The position numbers and the translations under genes are program-made. 21,220 nucleotides of DNA. Origin: a virus. The notes beneath the pieces were generated by a model that saw only the letters and a list, made by a program, of their open reading frames with translations, was not told the DNA's origin and made no database searches. Numbering within the stretch: position 1 is the first letter of the stretch; every line of letters begins with the position of its first letter. The DNA is taken from the IMG/VR virus record IMGVR_UViG_3300047409_000204, positions 1 through 21,220 of that record. One strand, written 5' to 3'. Shown in pieces: positions 10,989-19,361 of this stretch.

Positions 10989-12988
10989 GCGACCAGGCAC
11001 CGGATACGAACGGCACCGGCAAGAGCACGCTCACCGTCGTCCGCGAGCGGCTGCGCCAGGCGAAGCGCGAGCGCCAGCAGTACGAGGCCGACTGGTTCCT
11101 GAACCTTGCGTTCTTCCAGGGCCGGCAGTGGGTGGCGTGGGACGGCAAGGGGATCTACGAGCCGCGGATCAACCGCGTCAAGGTCACCCTCAACCAGTTC
11201 CAGCCGATCATCCGCACCGAGGTCGCGAAGATGACCAAGGAGCGGCCCGGCTGGCAGGCCACACCTCGCCAGCCGTCGGAGGAGGCGGTCAACGATGCGG
11301 TCACCGGCTCGCGCCTGATCGACTGGGGCTACGACCACCTCGACTTCGGGACCGCTCGCCGCAACGGCGTGCAGTGGTCGCGCCTCTGCTCGGCGGGCTT
11401 CGTGAAGGTCGTGTGGAACCCGGACGCCACCGGCTCCGGCACCGACGTTCTCGTGGGCGCCGCGGGTGAGCCGATCGTCGACCCGTCCACTGGGCGTGTC
11501 GCGCGCCCCGGCCAGTTCCCCGAGATCGACGCGATCCCGGACGTGAAGGTGAAACGGATCGGCGAGGGCGACCTGGAGCTGATCGTCCGCGCCCCGTTCG
11601 ACATCTACCCGGACCCGCTCGCCACGGGCATGAACGACCTGCGCTGGCTGATCGACGAGTCGGTCCGCGCCCCCGAGTACGTGAAGGACCGCTACGGCAA
11701 GACGGTCCAGCCCGACGCGCCGAGCCAGTCGGGCGTCGTCGAGTCGCGCACGCTCGCCTCCGCCGGCTCGTCGACCGGCGGCGCGATGCTCGGCGTGCGC
11801 GTCTACGAGATGTGGGAGAAGCCGTCTCCCTCGGTGCCCGACGGCCGGCACGTCGTGTGGTGCGACGGCGCGGTCCTCGCCGACGACCCGAACCCGTACG
11901 GGCGCATCCCCTACTTCATGTTCACCGGCATCGAGGTTCCGGGCCGGTTCTGGCCCGACTCGGTGGGCACACACCTCCGCAACCCGCAGGAGCGGATCAA
12001 CAAGCTCGCCTCCCAGATCGCGGACAACGCCAGCAAGTTCGGCAACCCGTCACTGCTGATCGACGCGCTCGCAGACGTGAAGTACTTCGGCGTCCCCGGC
12101 GAGCAGATCATGTTCAACGGCACCACGCAGACGGCGGCGCCGACGTTCCTCCAGCCGCCGCAGATGCCGCCGTACGTGCTCCAGCTCCAGGACACGTTCA
12201 ACCAGGCGCTCCGCGACATCTCCGGCCAGTACGAGGTCTCCAACGGCACGGTCCCAGCCGGCGTCACCGCGGCGTCGGCGATCTCGCTGCTCCAGCAGCA
12301 GGACGCGACTCGCCTCGGCCCGGACATCGAGGCGATGGAGGAGACGATCGGCGAGATCGGTCAGTTCGTCCTGGAGCAGATGGCGAAGCGGTACAGCACC
12401 GAGCGGATCGTCGTGATCGCCGGTGAGGATGGTGTCATCGACATCGACAGCTTCCGCGCCTCCGCGGCCTTCAACGTGCCGGACGTGCGCGTGCGCCCGT
12501 TCTCCACCTTCCCGCGCAGCATCGCCGCCCGTCAGGCCGCGATCCGCGACACGCTGAACATGCTCCTCCAGTACGGCGTGCCGCTCTCCGGCGCCGCCAT
12601 CGCCCGCGCACTGCGGGACATGGAGGTCGGCGCGGTCGAGGACATCGTGGAGTCGTACACGGCCGACCAGCAGCAGATCGCCCGCGAGCACGCGGACTTC
12701 CTGCGTGGCGGCCAGTTGATCGGCAACCCGATCGTCGACAACCACCCGGTCCACATCGACAACCACAAGGATCTGGCGAAGTCCGCCCGGTTCAAGGCGC
12801 TCGACGGCGAGAAGCAGCAGCTCCTCATGCAGCACATCATGTGGCACGAGAGCCAGATCGCGCCCGCGCCGATGATGCCCGGCGCGCCTCCCGGCGCCAT
12901 CGCTCCCGGCGGCCCTTCTTCGCCGGTCCCGACGGCTCCGTCCGGCAACCCGATTGCTCCCGCGGACAGCGCCGCGCCACCGCAGTAG
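10985..12988 (+). CDS. Portal protein, P22-like
   Basis: A 667-residue protein of the size and layout of P22-type portals, the dodecameric ring at the head vertex through which DNA passes. The N-terminus is helical and charged (RERLRQAKRERQQYEADWFL), followed by a conserved-looking segment (FFQGRQWVAWDGKGIYEPRI, then NRVKVTLNQFQPIIRTEVAK). The middle has mixed strands and the clip-like IPYFMFTGIEVPGRFWPDSV. Helices follow (LQDTFNQALRDISGQYEVSN), typical of the stem and crown. The last ~50 residues are Pro/Ala-rich and probably disordered. It directly precedes a small protein, the scaffold and the capsid gene, as in podovirus head modules. Confidence 0.88.
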   Translation: MSDQAPDTNGTGKSTLTVVRERLRQAKRERQQYEADWFLNLAFFQGRQWVAWDGKGIYEPRINRVKVTLNQFQPIIRTEVAKMTKERPGWQATPRQPSEEAVNDAVTGSRLIDWGYDHLDFGTARRNGVQWSRLCSAGFVKVVWNPDATGSGTDVLVGAAGEPIVDPSTGRVARPGQFPEIDAIPDVKVKRIGEGDLELIVRAPFDIYPDPLATGMNDLRWLIDESVRAPEYVKDRYGKTVQPDAPSQSGVVESRTLASAGSSTGGAMLGVRVYEMWEKPSPSVPDGRHVVWCDGAVLADDPNPYGRIPYFMFTGIEVPGRFWPDSVGTHLRNPQERINKLASQIADNASKFGNPSLLIDALADVKYFGVPGEQIMFNGTTQTAAPTFLQPPQMPPYVLQLQDTFNQALRDISGQYEVSNGTVPAGVTAASAISLLQQQDATRLGPDIEAMEETIGEIGQFVLEQMAKRYSTERIVVIAGEDGVIDIDSFRASAAFNVPDVRVRPFSTFPRSIAARQAAIRDTLNMLLQYGVPLSGAAIARALRDMEVGAVEDIVESYTADQQQIAREHADFLRGGQLIGNPIVDNHPVHIDNHKDLAKSARFKALDGEKQQLLMQHIMWHESQIAPAPMMPGAPPGAIAPGGPSSPVPTAPSGNPIAPADSAAPPQ

Positions 12989-13020
12989 AGCTACTTCCCG
13001 GCGGTCACAGACTGCCGAAC

Positions 13021-13245
13021 ATGCTCACTCCCGAGACGCTACACGCGCTCGACCAGGCGCTCACCGCCGTCATCCACGAGGCGGGCCACGACCCTGAGTA
13101 CGAGGGTCTGGTCCACGCTCTGACCGCCGCGAAGGACGCGATGCCGGACTCGCCGGCCGACCAGGCGGAGGACGCCGCGCCGGAGCACGGGGCCGCCGCG
13201 TTCCAGGACGCCAAGTCCAAGATGATCGCCGCGCGCAAGGGCTAA
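13021..13245 (+). CDS. 74-residue acidic hypothetical protein between portal and scaffold
   Basis: The ATG at 13021 is preferred to longer frames that run back over the portal gene. The product is helical and acidic (MLTPETLHALDQALTAVIHE, then EGLVHALTAAKDAMPDS) with an Ala/Asp/Glu-rich middle and a basic end (DAKSKMIAARKG). No ribosome binding site is evident. Small acidic proteins at this position are often head-assembly helpers, but there is no recognised family. Confidence 0.6.
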   Translation: MLTPETLHALDQALTAVIHEAGHDPEYEGLVHALTAAKDAMPDSPADQAEDAAPEHGAAAFQDAKSKMIAARKG

Positions 13246-13248
13246 GAC

Positions 13249-14055
13249 ATGCCCGAAGACTTCACCCAGGGGAACGACGTACAGCCCGACCAGGGCCAGG
13301 GCGCCGACCTCTCGCAGTCCCAGGTACAGCCCGAGGGCCAGGGCCAGGGGGACTCCACGACCGGTCTGTACGACCTGTCATCTGTCCCGGAGCAGTACCG
13401 CTCGGAGGTCGAGCGGATTGCCAAGGACATCGACCGCAACGCCCAGGCCAAGTTCCGCGAGGCTGCCGACTATCGCAAGCAGTGGCAGCCGTTCGAGGAG
13501 TTGGGACTGACCGATCAGAACCCGGAGTCGATCCGGCAGATGATCGAGCTGTCACAGCTTCTCGGCGACGAGTCGACCGCGCAGGATGCGGTGCTCGCAC
13601 TCGCGAAGCATGTGGGCCTGGAGGTGGACGGGCTGGACCCGGAGCCGGAAGCTGAACCCGACCCGACCGCGGATCTCCGCAGCCAGGTCGAGCAGCTCGC
13701 CGCCGCCGAGTCCGAGCGCCAGCAGGCAGCGGCACAGCAGGCGGAGATGGATCGCCTGCAAGGCGAGTGGGACGAGATCGTGCAGGAGCACGGCCCGTTC
13801 ACGGATGACCAGCAGGAGCTGATCATCGAACTCGCCTCCCGGTTCGACAGCGAGGCGGAGCCCCTCAAGGCGGCGCACAAGCTGTTCAACCAGATCGCCG
13901 GTCACGCGGAGCAGGGCTTGGTCAGGTCCAAGTCCGGCGAACCCGCAGCCGCCGAGCCCGCTGGACGCGCCTCCACCGCGGTCGCCCCGCCCGAGACGTT
14001 CGACGAAGCCAAGCGGCTGATGATCGAGCGTCGTTCCCAGATGAACGCTGCCTAG
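13249..14055 (+). CDS. Head scaffolding protein
   Basis: A 268-residue, Gln/Glu-rich, mostly helical protein just before the capsid gene. The N-terminus is disordered and Gln/Gly-rich (QPDQGQGADLSQSQVQPEGQ). The centre has heptad-like helices (LRSQVEQLAAAESERQQAAA then QQAEMDRLQGEW), and the C-terminus has a helix with basic residues (ETFDEAKRLMIERRSQMN), which fits a coat-binding tail. Composition, length and gene order all match scaffolds that guide prohead assembly and then leave. AGGG lies seven bases before the ATG. Confidence 0.85.
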   Translation: MPEDFTQGNDVQPDQGQGADLSQSQVQPEGQGQGDSTTGLYDLSSVPEQYRSEVERIAKDIDRNAQAKFREAADYRKQWQPFEELGLTDQNPESIRQMIELSQLLGDESTAQDAVLALAKHVGLEVDGLDPEPEAEPDPTADLRSQVEQLAAAESERQQAAAQQAEMDRLQGEWDEIVQEHGPFTDDQQELIIELASRFDSEAEPLKAAHKLFNQIAGHAEQGLVRSKSGEPAAAEPAGRASTAVAPPETFDEAKRLMIERRSQMNAA

Positions 14056-14064
14056 GAGGCCGTC

Positions 14065-15312
14065 ATGGCTACCGCAAACACCACCAACTTCGGCTCGCTG
14101 CTGAAGGAGCTGTACACGCTCCCGCCCGTCCGGGCGCTGAACGACAAGTCCTTCCTTCACGACAAGCTCGTGAAGGAGCAGGCCACCCTCGACCACTCGG
14201 GCAAGTACGCCACGTTCCCCGTGACGCTCGGCCGCAACCTCGGCCGTGGCTCCCGCGGCGACGGCGGCATCCTCCCGACGGCCGGCAACGAGACGATCGT
14301 CTCCGCGCAGGTCCCGATCAAGCGCGTGTACTACGCGCTGGAGTGGACGGAGGCCATCGAGGTCGCCTCGAAGAACACCGAGGGCGCGTTCGAGAACGTC
14401 GTCGACATGAAGATGAAGAACGTCTCCATCGACATGGCGAAGGAGATCAACCGCCAGTTCTACAACTCGAACAAGGGCGTCCTCGGCGTCGCGGCCAGCT
14501 CCACCGGCCCGCTCGGGACCGTGGTCCTCGACTCGGTGCAGTACCTCCGCGTCGGCGACTCGCTCGACATCGTGGCGGTCGCGTCCGGTACGCCGGTCAC
14601 GAACGGCACCTCGCGCGTCATCGCGTCGATCAACAAGACGACGAACACGGTGACGTTCACCGGCGCGACCAACATCACGGTCACGGCTGCGACGCACGGC
14701 GTGGTCCTCGCGGGCTCGTACGGCTTCGAGGTCGAGGGTCTCCGCCTGATCGGTGGCGTCCAGCGCACCCTGCACAACATCGACTCGACGGTCGCCGGCC
14801 AGGAGGAGTGGGACGGCAACGTCCTCGACGCCTCCGGTGGCACGGGTACCGCGACGATCGCGGGCGAGTCGCTGTTCGAGCAGCTCCTGGATCAGGTCGG
14901 CGCCCGCGGGCGTGGCGACCTGGACACGTTCATCACCACGCGCGGCATCCGCCGTCGCCTGGCGGACGAGTTCGCGTCCCAGCGGCGCTACCTGGACAAC
15001 AAGGCGCAGCAGCTCCACCTCGGCTACACGATGATCGAGGTCGCGGGCCGCGAGTGCGTCATCGACGACGACTGCCCGAAGAAGTTCGTGTTCGGCATGA
15101 AGCGCGACTCGCTGAAGGTCATGCAGGGCATCGCGCCCGGCTGGCTGGAGACCTCCGCCGGTGGCGGGGCGCGGATCGAGCTGAAGGACGACACGACCGC
15201 GGGTCAGAAGGTCGCCGCCTTCCAGGCGTGGTACCGCTACCACCTCGCCCTGGAGTGCAGCGATCCGGGCGTCACCGGCCAGATCACCAACTGCGCCGAC
15301 GAGGCCAACTAG
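14065..15312 (+). CDS. Major capsid protein, HK97 fold with beta insertion
   Basis: A 415-residue coat protein with the best ribosome binding site of the window (AGGAGG, five bases before ATG). The N-arm and E-loop region includes GKYATFPVTLGRNLGRGSRG and GNETIVSAQVPIKRVYYALE. The long spine helix includes GAFENVVDMKMKNVSIDMAK. Residues about 145-222 form a beta-rich insertion (LRVGDSLDIVAVASG, RVIASINKTTNTVTFTG, HGVVLAGSYG), comparable in position to the inserted domain of P22-like coats. The rest returns to the HK97 axial domain. A strong terminator follows at 15323-15349. Identification rests on pattern and gene order. Confidence 0.88.
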   Translation: MATANTTNFGSLLKELYTLPPVRALNDKSFLHDKLVKEQATLDHSGKYATFPVTLGRNLGRGSRGDGGILPTAGNETIVSAQVPIKRVYYALEWTEAIEVASKNTEGAFENVVDMKMKNVSIDMAKEINRQFYNSNKGVLGVAASSTGPLGTVVLDSVQYLRVGDSLDIVAVASGTPVTNGTSRVIASINKTTNTVTFTGATNITVTAATHGVVLAGSYGFEVEGLRLIGGVQRTLHNIDSTVAGQEEWDGNVLDASGGTGTATIAGESLFEQLLDQVGARGRGDLDTFITTRGIRRRLADEFASQRRYLDNKAQQLHLGYTMIEVAGRECVIDDDCPKKFVFGMKRDSLKVMQGIAPGWLETSAGGGARIELKDDTTAGQKVAAFQAWYRYHLALECSDPGVTGQITNCADEAN

Positions 15313-15322
15313 CCACCTGAAT

Positions 15323-15349
15323 GAGCCCGCCCCTCCAAAGGGCGGGCTC
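15323..15349 (+). terminator. Hairpin terminator after the major capsid gene
   Basis: Perfect ten-base arms GAGCCCGCCC (15323-15332) and GGGCGGGCTC (15340-15349) enclose a seven-base loop, 11 bases after the capsid stop. There is only a weak T content downstream. Placement between capsid and downstream genes would lower expression of the latter while capsid stays high. Confidence 0.8.
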
Positions 15350-15368
15350 ACTCTGAAAGGAGGCCGTC

Positions 15369-15680
15369 ATGGCCGTCAGCTTCAACCGTCTCACCAAGCG
15401 CGCATCGGGTTCCAGGTACATCATCGCCGGGGATCTGACGCTCGACAACTCCTACCCGACCGGTGGCTACGCTGTCACCCCGGCACTGTTCGGGCATCGG
15501 AACTCGGTCACGTCGATCGACACCACGGTCACGGCCGGCGGCTACACGCTGCTGTTCGTGCCGTCGACCTCGAAGGTCAAGGCGTTCCGCGTCGGTGCGA
15601 TCAACTCGCCGCTCGCGGAAGTGCCGAACGCCACCGACCTGTCCGCGGAGGTCGCGCGGCTTCACGTCACGGGCAAGTAG
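15369..15680 (+). CDS. 103-residue putative head decoration or completion protein
   Basis: AGGAGG stands five bases before the ATG, and the surrounding 16 bases are identical to those at the capsid start, which suggests similarly high translation. The protein is beta-rich (RYIIAGDLTLDNSYPTGGYA, then NSVTSIDTTVTAGGYTLLFV, then KVKAFRVGAINSPLAEV), with an acidic-helix C-terminus (ATDLSAEVARLHVTG). Small beta proteins directly after the capsid gene are often decoration proteins. No firm family is recognised. Confidence 0.7.
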   Translation: MAVSFNRLTKRASGSRYIIAGDLTLDNSYPTGGYAVTPALFGHRNSVTSIDTTVTAGGYTLLFVPSTSKVKAFRVGAINSPLAEVPNATDLSAEVARLHVTGK

Positions 15681-15682
15681 TC

Positions 15683-16150
15683 ATGGAGATCGCCCCCGCC
15701 CACGTCGATGACGTGCGCCTCGGCCGCGACGGCCGGCGCTACCTCGTCACCGCGGAGGCGGGGTCGATCGCCGCCCGCTTGCAGGAGATCGACCCGCGCG
15801 TGTACGTGGAGTTCCACGAGCCGCCCGCGGGTCACGAGGCGAACCCGTACTACTCGATCTGCCTGCGGGTGGACGAGCACAAGTCGGATCTCATCTTCCG
15901 CACGTCCAGCCTCGACGGCCGGGTGGTGGAGCGGATGCGGATGCTGAACTTCAACCTGCGCCACGGCATCAGCGAGGCGGACCGCATGGAGGCGGAGGAC
16001 GAGGCGCGCCGCAAGGAGAACGAGTACCAGCGCAGCCAGGAGATCCGCGAGAACGCCTACCCGCTGATGCGCGCGATCCAGAAGTCGATCCTCGGCGTGA
16101 ACCCGCGGATCTACATGCACCGCTCGAAGGCGGAGCAGCGGGCGGGCTAG
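15683..16150 (+). CDS. 155-residue hypothetical head-associated protein
   Basis: It starts at ATG 15683, two bases after the previous stop. The N-terminal half is beta-rich (DVRLGRDGRRYLVTAEAGSI, NPYYSICLRVDEHKSDLIFR). The C-terminal half is a long, charged helix (RMEAEDEARRKENEYQRSQE, then IRENAYPLMRAIQKSIL). It ends two bases from the adaptor ATG region. The position and two-part structure suggest a head or connector role, but no family is recognised. Confidence 0.65.
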   Translation: MEIAPAHVDDVRLGRDGRRYLVTAEAGSIAARLQEIDPRVYVEFHEPPAGHEANPYYSICLRVDEHKSDLIFRTSSLDGRVVERMRMLNFNLRHGISEADRMEAEDEARRKENEYQRSQEIRENAYPLMRAIQKSILGVNPRIYMHRSKAEQRAG

Positions 16151-16834
16151 ATGGCGCTGACGTTCACCCAGCTCACCGACGAGGTGATGTTCAACGCCTT
16201 CGAGGGGACGGGCTTCACGACCCGCGCCCAGCGGTTCCTGAATGAGGCCGTCAACGAGGTCGGGCGTCGTGTCGGCTTCCTGCTGAAGACGTTCGAGGTC
16301 GCCCCGTTCGACGCGACCGGCACCGTGACGTTGTCGCAGCCGTTCTTTCGCTTCGACGAGGTGTGGCTGGCTACCGGCCCGGCCGCGACGACGAGCGTTG
16401 CGCTGACCACCCAGGCGACACGCCGACTGCCGCCGGTCATGCAGGACTCGGGCGCGACGAACATCATCCGCTCCGGTTCGCCGTCCGAGTACCAGGCGCA
16501 GTACGCCCCCGGCGACCGCCCATCCGCGGGCCTGCGCGTGTTCCCGGCCGGGCAGACCGGGTTCGTCGGAGTTGTCGGCCGCGCTCTCCCCCCCGTGATG
16601 GTCGCCCCCGGCGACTTCTCGGGGCTGGGTGGCGAGTGGGATGACGCGCTGGTGTGCTTCGCCCGCTCCCGCTGCTTCCGCACCGAGGACGACTTCCAGG
16701 CCGCCCAGGTGTGGATGGCCGAGTTCGATCAGCATGTCCGCACGCTGGCAAAGGCGCGCACCCCCTCGACGGATAGCCCGATCATCACGCCGGGCGACGA
16801 CTGGACGGGAACCCCGACTAGCGGCGGCGCCTGA
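16151..16834 (+). CDS. Head-tail adaptor protein, podovirus type
   Basis: A 227-residue protein. The N-terminus (MALTFTQLTDEVMFNAFEG then TRAQRFLNEAVNEVGRRVGF) has the helical pattern of phage adaptor proteins such as P22 gp4 and T7 gp11, which dock beneath the portal. The centre is beta-rich, and the C-terminal helices include WDDALVCFARSRCF and FQAAQVWMAEFDQHVRTLAK, also usual for that family. It lies between the capsid group and the stabilisation protein and overlaps the latter by one base (TGATG). Confidence 0.75.
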   Translation: MALTFTQLTDEVMFNAFEGTGFTTRAQRFLNEAVNEVGRRVGFLLKTFEVAPFDATGTVTLSQPFFRFDEVWLATGPAATTSVALTTQATRRLPPVMQDSGATNIIRSGSPSEYQAQYAPGDRPSAGLRVFPAGQTGFVGVVGRALPPVMVAPGDFSGLGGEWDDALVCFARSRCFRTEDDFQAAQVWMAEFDQHVRTLAKARTPSTDSPIITPGDDWTGTPTSGGA

Positions 16835-18342
16835 TGCGCCCCACACCGTTCTACAACGGCGGCCTCGTCGGTGGTCTGAACACGCGCGAGGCTGCCTACG
16901 ACGTGGAGCAGAACCAGGCACGCGACCTGTTGAACGTACTCGGCACCACGCACGGCGCGATCCGCAAGCGCGAGGGCTGCGCGACCCTGGCAACCACCGC
17001 TGCGCCGTTCCTGTCGCTGCTGCCAGTGGAGGTCACGGCGACCCGCTACCTGATCGGTCAGGGCGGCTCCGCGTTCTACTCGGTGGACGCCGCGGGAGTG
17101 GTCACGACGATCACGGGTGCGACGGTCCCGACGGCCGGCGCGCGCTGGTCGCACATCCAGGCGCAGACCGTCGGTGGACAGGGGCCGGTGTTCTTGTCGA
17201 ACGGTGTCGACACGCCGCAGTACTGGTCGGGCTCGGGCGCGCTCGCCAACTGGACGGCATCCTCCGGGACTTTGCCGAACGGCAAGTTCCTGAAGACGAT
17301 GAACAACCGCATCTGGGCCGCGGGCATGTCGTCGTTCTCGACGCCTGACCCCGGCTCGACGCTGGCGTTCTCGGCGATCGGTGACCCGCGAACCTGGCCC
17401 GCCGCGAACGTGGTGGAGTTCGACCCGAACGACGGCGACCAGATCACCGGCCTCGGCTCGGTTGGCCCGTACCTGCTGGTGTTCAAGCGCCGGAAGGTGT
17501 TCATCGTCTACGACCTGGACACGGGCGCGAACCGCCGCCTGTCGGACAACACCGGCTGCTGCGCGTCCAGGACGATCGTCGAGACGCCGGGCGGCACGTT
17601 CTTCCTGACGCTGGACCGCGGCGTCTACGTGACGGACGGCTCCCACCTGACGCTGGTGTCGGACATCATCCGCCCAACGCTGGAGAGCGTCGTCGCCGAC
17701 CAGCGCGCGAACGCCGCCGCCGCATTCTTCAACAACCACTACTACCTGTCGGTGGCGATCGGGACCGGGTCCACGGCGCCGAACACGACGCTCGACTACG
17801 ACACCACGCTCCAGTCGTGGTGGAAACACGACTTCGCCGCCAACCAGTTCGCGGTGTGGGCGCCGGCCGACGCACAGCGTCTGTACGCAGCGCCACCCGC
17901 GTCGCGGGTTCACACATGCCTGGTGCCCGGCTTGTTCACGGATGCGGGCGCGGGCTATGCGGCGTACTGGACGGGCGCCTGGCAGTCCCCCTCCTACTTC
18001 CGTCGGCGGATCATCCAGAGCCCCGACTATCGCAAGCGTCTTCGCGGCGTGCGATTCGACGGCTCGGGCAAGTTGAGCCTGAGCTTGGCGAAGGACTTCT
18101 CCGGCTCGCCAACCTTGGTCAAGTCGTTCGACTTCACGGGCGTCGGCACGACGTTCGGACAGTCCGGCACGACTTTCGGCGGAGCAGGCTTGTTCGGTGG
18201 CGTTCAGGGCGTGCGACAGGGTCGTGCGTTCTCGATGGGAACCGCTCGGGCGTTCAGCCTCCAGTGGGGTAGCGATGCTGCCTCCACGGTCGGCTGGGAG
18301 CTGGAGAACTACGTGCTGCTCATGGCAGACAGGAGCGACTGA
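16834..18342 (+). CDS. Packaged DNA stabilisation / tail hub protein, beta-propeller type
   Basis: A 502-residue protein starting at ATG 16834. The opening segment (FYNGGLVGGLNTREAAYDVE, then QNQARDLLNVLGTTHGAIRK) is the usual start of phage tail nozzle and stabilisation proteins, followed by repeated beta blades (YLIGQGGSAFYSVDAAG, GPVFLSNGVDTPQYWSG, FLKTMNNRIWAAGMS, YLLVFKRRKVFIVYDLD). Length is close to P22 gp10 (about 470). It would close the tail channel after packaging. C-terminal repeats GTTFGQSGTTFGGAGLFGG are Gly-rich loops. Confidence 0.78.
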   Translation: MRPTPFYNGGLVGGLNTREAAYDVEQNQARDLLNVLGTTHGAIRKREGCATLATTAAPFLSLLPVEVTATRYLIGQGGSAFYSVDAAGVVTTITGATVPTAGARWSHIQAQTVGGQGPVFLSNGVDTPQYWSGSGALANWTASSGTLPNGKFLKTMNNRIWAAGMSSFSTPDPGSTLAFSAIGDPRTWPAANVVEFDPNDGDQITGLGSVGPYLLVFKRRKVFIVYDLDTGANRRLSDNTGCCASRTIVETPGGTFFLTLDRGVYVTDGSHLTLVSDIIRPTLESVVADQRANAAAAFFNNHYYLSVAIGTGSTAPNTTLDYDTTLQSWWKHDFAANQFAVWAPADAQRLYAAPPASRVHTCLVPGLFTDAGAGYAAYWTGAWQSPSYFRRRIIQSPDYRKRLRGVRFDGSGKLSLSLAKDFSGSPTLVKSFDFTGVGTTFGQSGTTFGGAGLFGGVQGVRQGRAFSMGTARAFSLQWGSDAASTVGWELENYVLLMADRSD

Positions 18343-18992
18343 TGGGACTTTCAACTCAGCCTCTCCCCACTCTCGGTGGGGATAACGGCGTCGAGGACCC
18401 GAAGATCCGGGGCCTACTGAACGAGCTTCAGGGCATCGTCAACAGCAACATCGACCTCATCAACCTATCGACGGCTGCGACATCCGCTCTCGACGCGCGA
18501 ACAACGGCCCGCGGGAAATCAATCATCCCAGCGGTCGAGAACCGCGCCAGCGCCGCGTACGGGACCCTGGCGACCCCGGACACCGTCACCGTCACCCTGC
18601 CCACGAGTGGTCTCATTTTCGTCGCCTTCCAGGGAACCTGGCTTTCGACCGTTGGTGGCGCCGGGAGCGCAGCCATCTTCATCGGTGCAAACCAACTGAA
18701 GCTATCCAACGGTGGGACTGCGCCCGCTGTGAACAGCGCGAGTACCCACCCAACACCCAACGTAACCACGTCGCTGTCGTCCATCTCCACAGGGCTCTCC
18801 GCAACCGCGGGCAGCGTCTACACGGGAGATGTCACGACGGGTCAGGCTATCGGTGTGGTGGATGACTATGGCGGACCCTGCACGATCTTTGCAGCCGCGG
18901 GGACGTATGCCGTGTCGATCCAGTTCAAGGCATCGTCCGGCACGGTTTCCGTCTCCGATCGCAAGCTGTGGGTCTGGACGATGGGCTTCTAG
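18342..18992 (+). CDS. 216-residue fibre-like virion protein
   Basis: The ATG shares a base with the previous TGA (TGATG). An N-terminal helical segment (KIRGLLNELQGIVNSNIDLI) may trimerise or attach to the tail. Residues about 70-216 are beta-rich with alternating Thr/Val (DTVTVTLPTSGLIFVAFQGT, SAAIFIGANQLKLSN), ending in SDRKLWVWTMGF. This layout is typical of small receptor-binding or fibre-tip proteins. Codon choice is slightly less GC-biased than in neighbours. Identification is by pattern. Confidence 0.65.
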   Translation: MGLSTQPLPTLGGDNGVEDPKIRGLLNELQGIVNSNIDLINLSTAATSALDARTTARGKSIIPAVENRASAAYGTLATPDTVTVTLPTSGLIFVAFQGTWLSTVGGAGSAAIFIGANQLKLSNGGTAPAVNSASTHPTPNVTTSLSSISTGLSATAGSVYTGDVTTGQAIGVVDDYGGPCTIFAAAGTYAVSIQFKASSGTVSVSDRKLWVWTMGF

Positions 18993-19336
18993 TGCGCCTC
19001 CCCGCGCTTCCCGTTCACGACCCCTTGTCGACGCTGAACTTCGAGACGATCCAGAAGCTCCTCGGCAGTACGCTGTCGGCCGCTACGCCGGGCACTTCCA
19101 CGCCGAAGTTCGCGTGCGGGATCTCGTCGGTCGTGTTCACGGCATCCGACACGAGCGCCACCGCCAGCGTCGCGCACGGACTCGGGGTGACGCCACAGAT
19201 CGCGCTCACCACCGCCACCGACTGGAACCACAAGATCGCCGCTTTCAACCTCGGCGCCTCGACGTTCGATGTGAAGGGCAAGTACGACACGAGCATCACT
19301 GGCACGGCGACCTTCTACTGGCTGGCGATCGGGTAG
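18992..19336 (+). CDS. 114-residue fibre-tip-like beta protein
   Basis: A GTG start at 18992 overlaps the previous TAG (TAGTG); a longer in-frame ATG start at 18968 would overlap by 25 bases. After a short linker with a helix (LSTLNFETIQKLLGS), the protein is a beta domain: CGISSVVFTASDTSATASVA, HGLGVTPQIALTTATDWNHK, TATFYWLAIG. The HGLGVTPQ segment and the aromatic last strand are common in C-terminal domains of phage fibres. It probably pairs with the preceding fibre-like protein. Confidence 0.65.
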   Translation: MRLPALPVHDPLSTLNFETIQKLLGSTLSAATPGTSTPKFACGISSVVFTASDTSATASVAHGLGVTPQIALTTATDWNHKIAAFNLGASTFDVKGKYDTSITGTATFYWLAIG

Positions 19337-19361
19337 TTCCCGGCCGACCCAGCATACGTCC

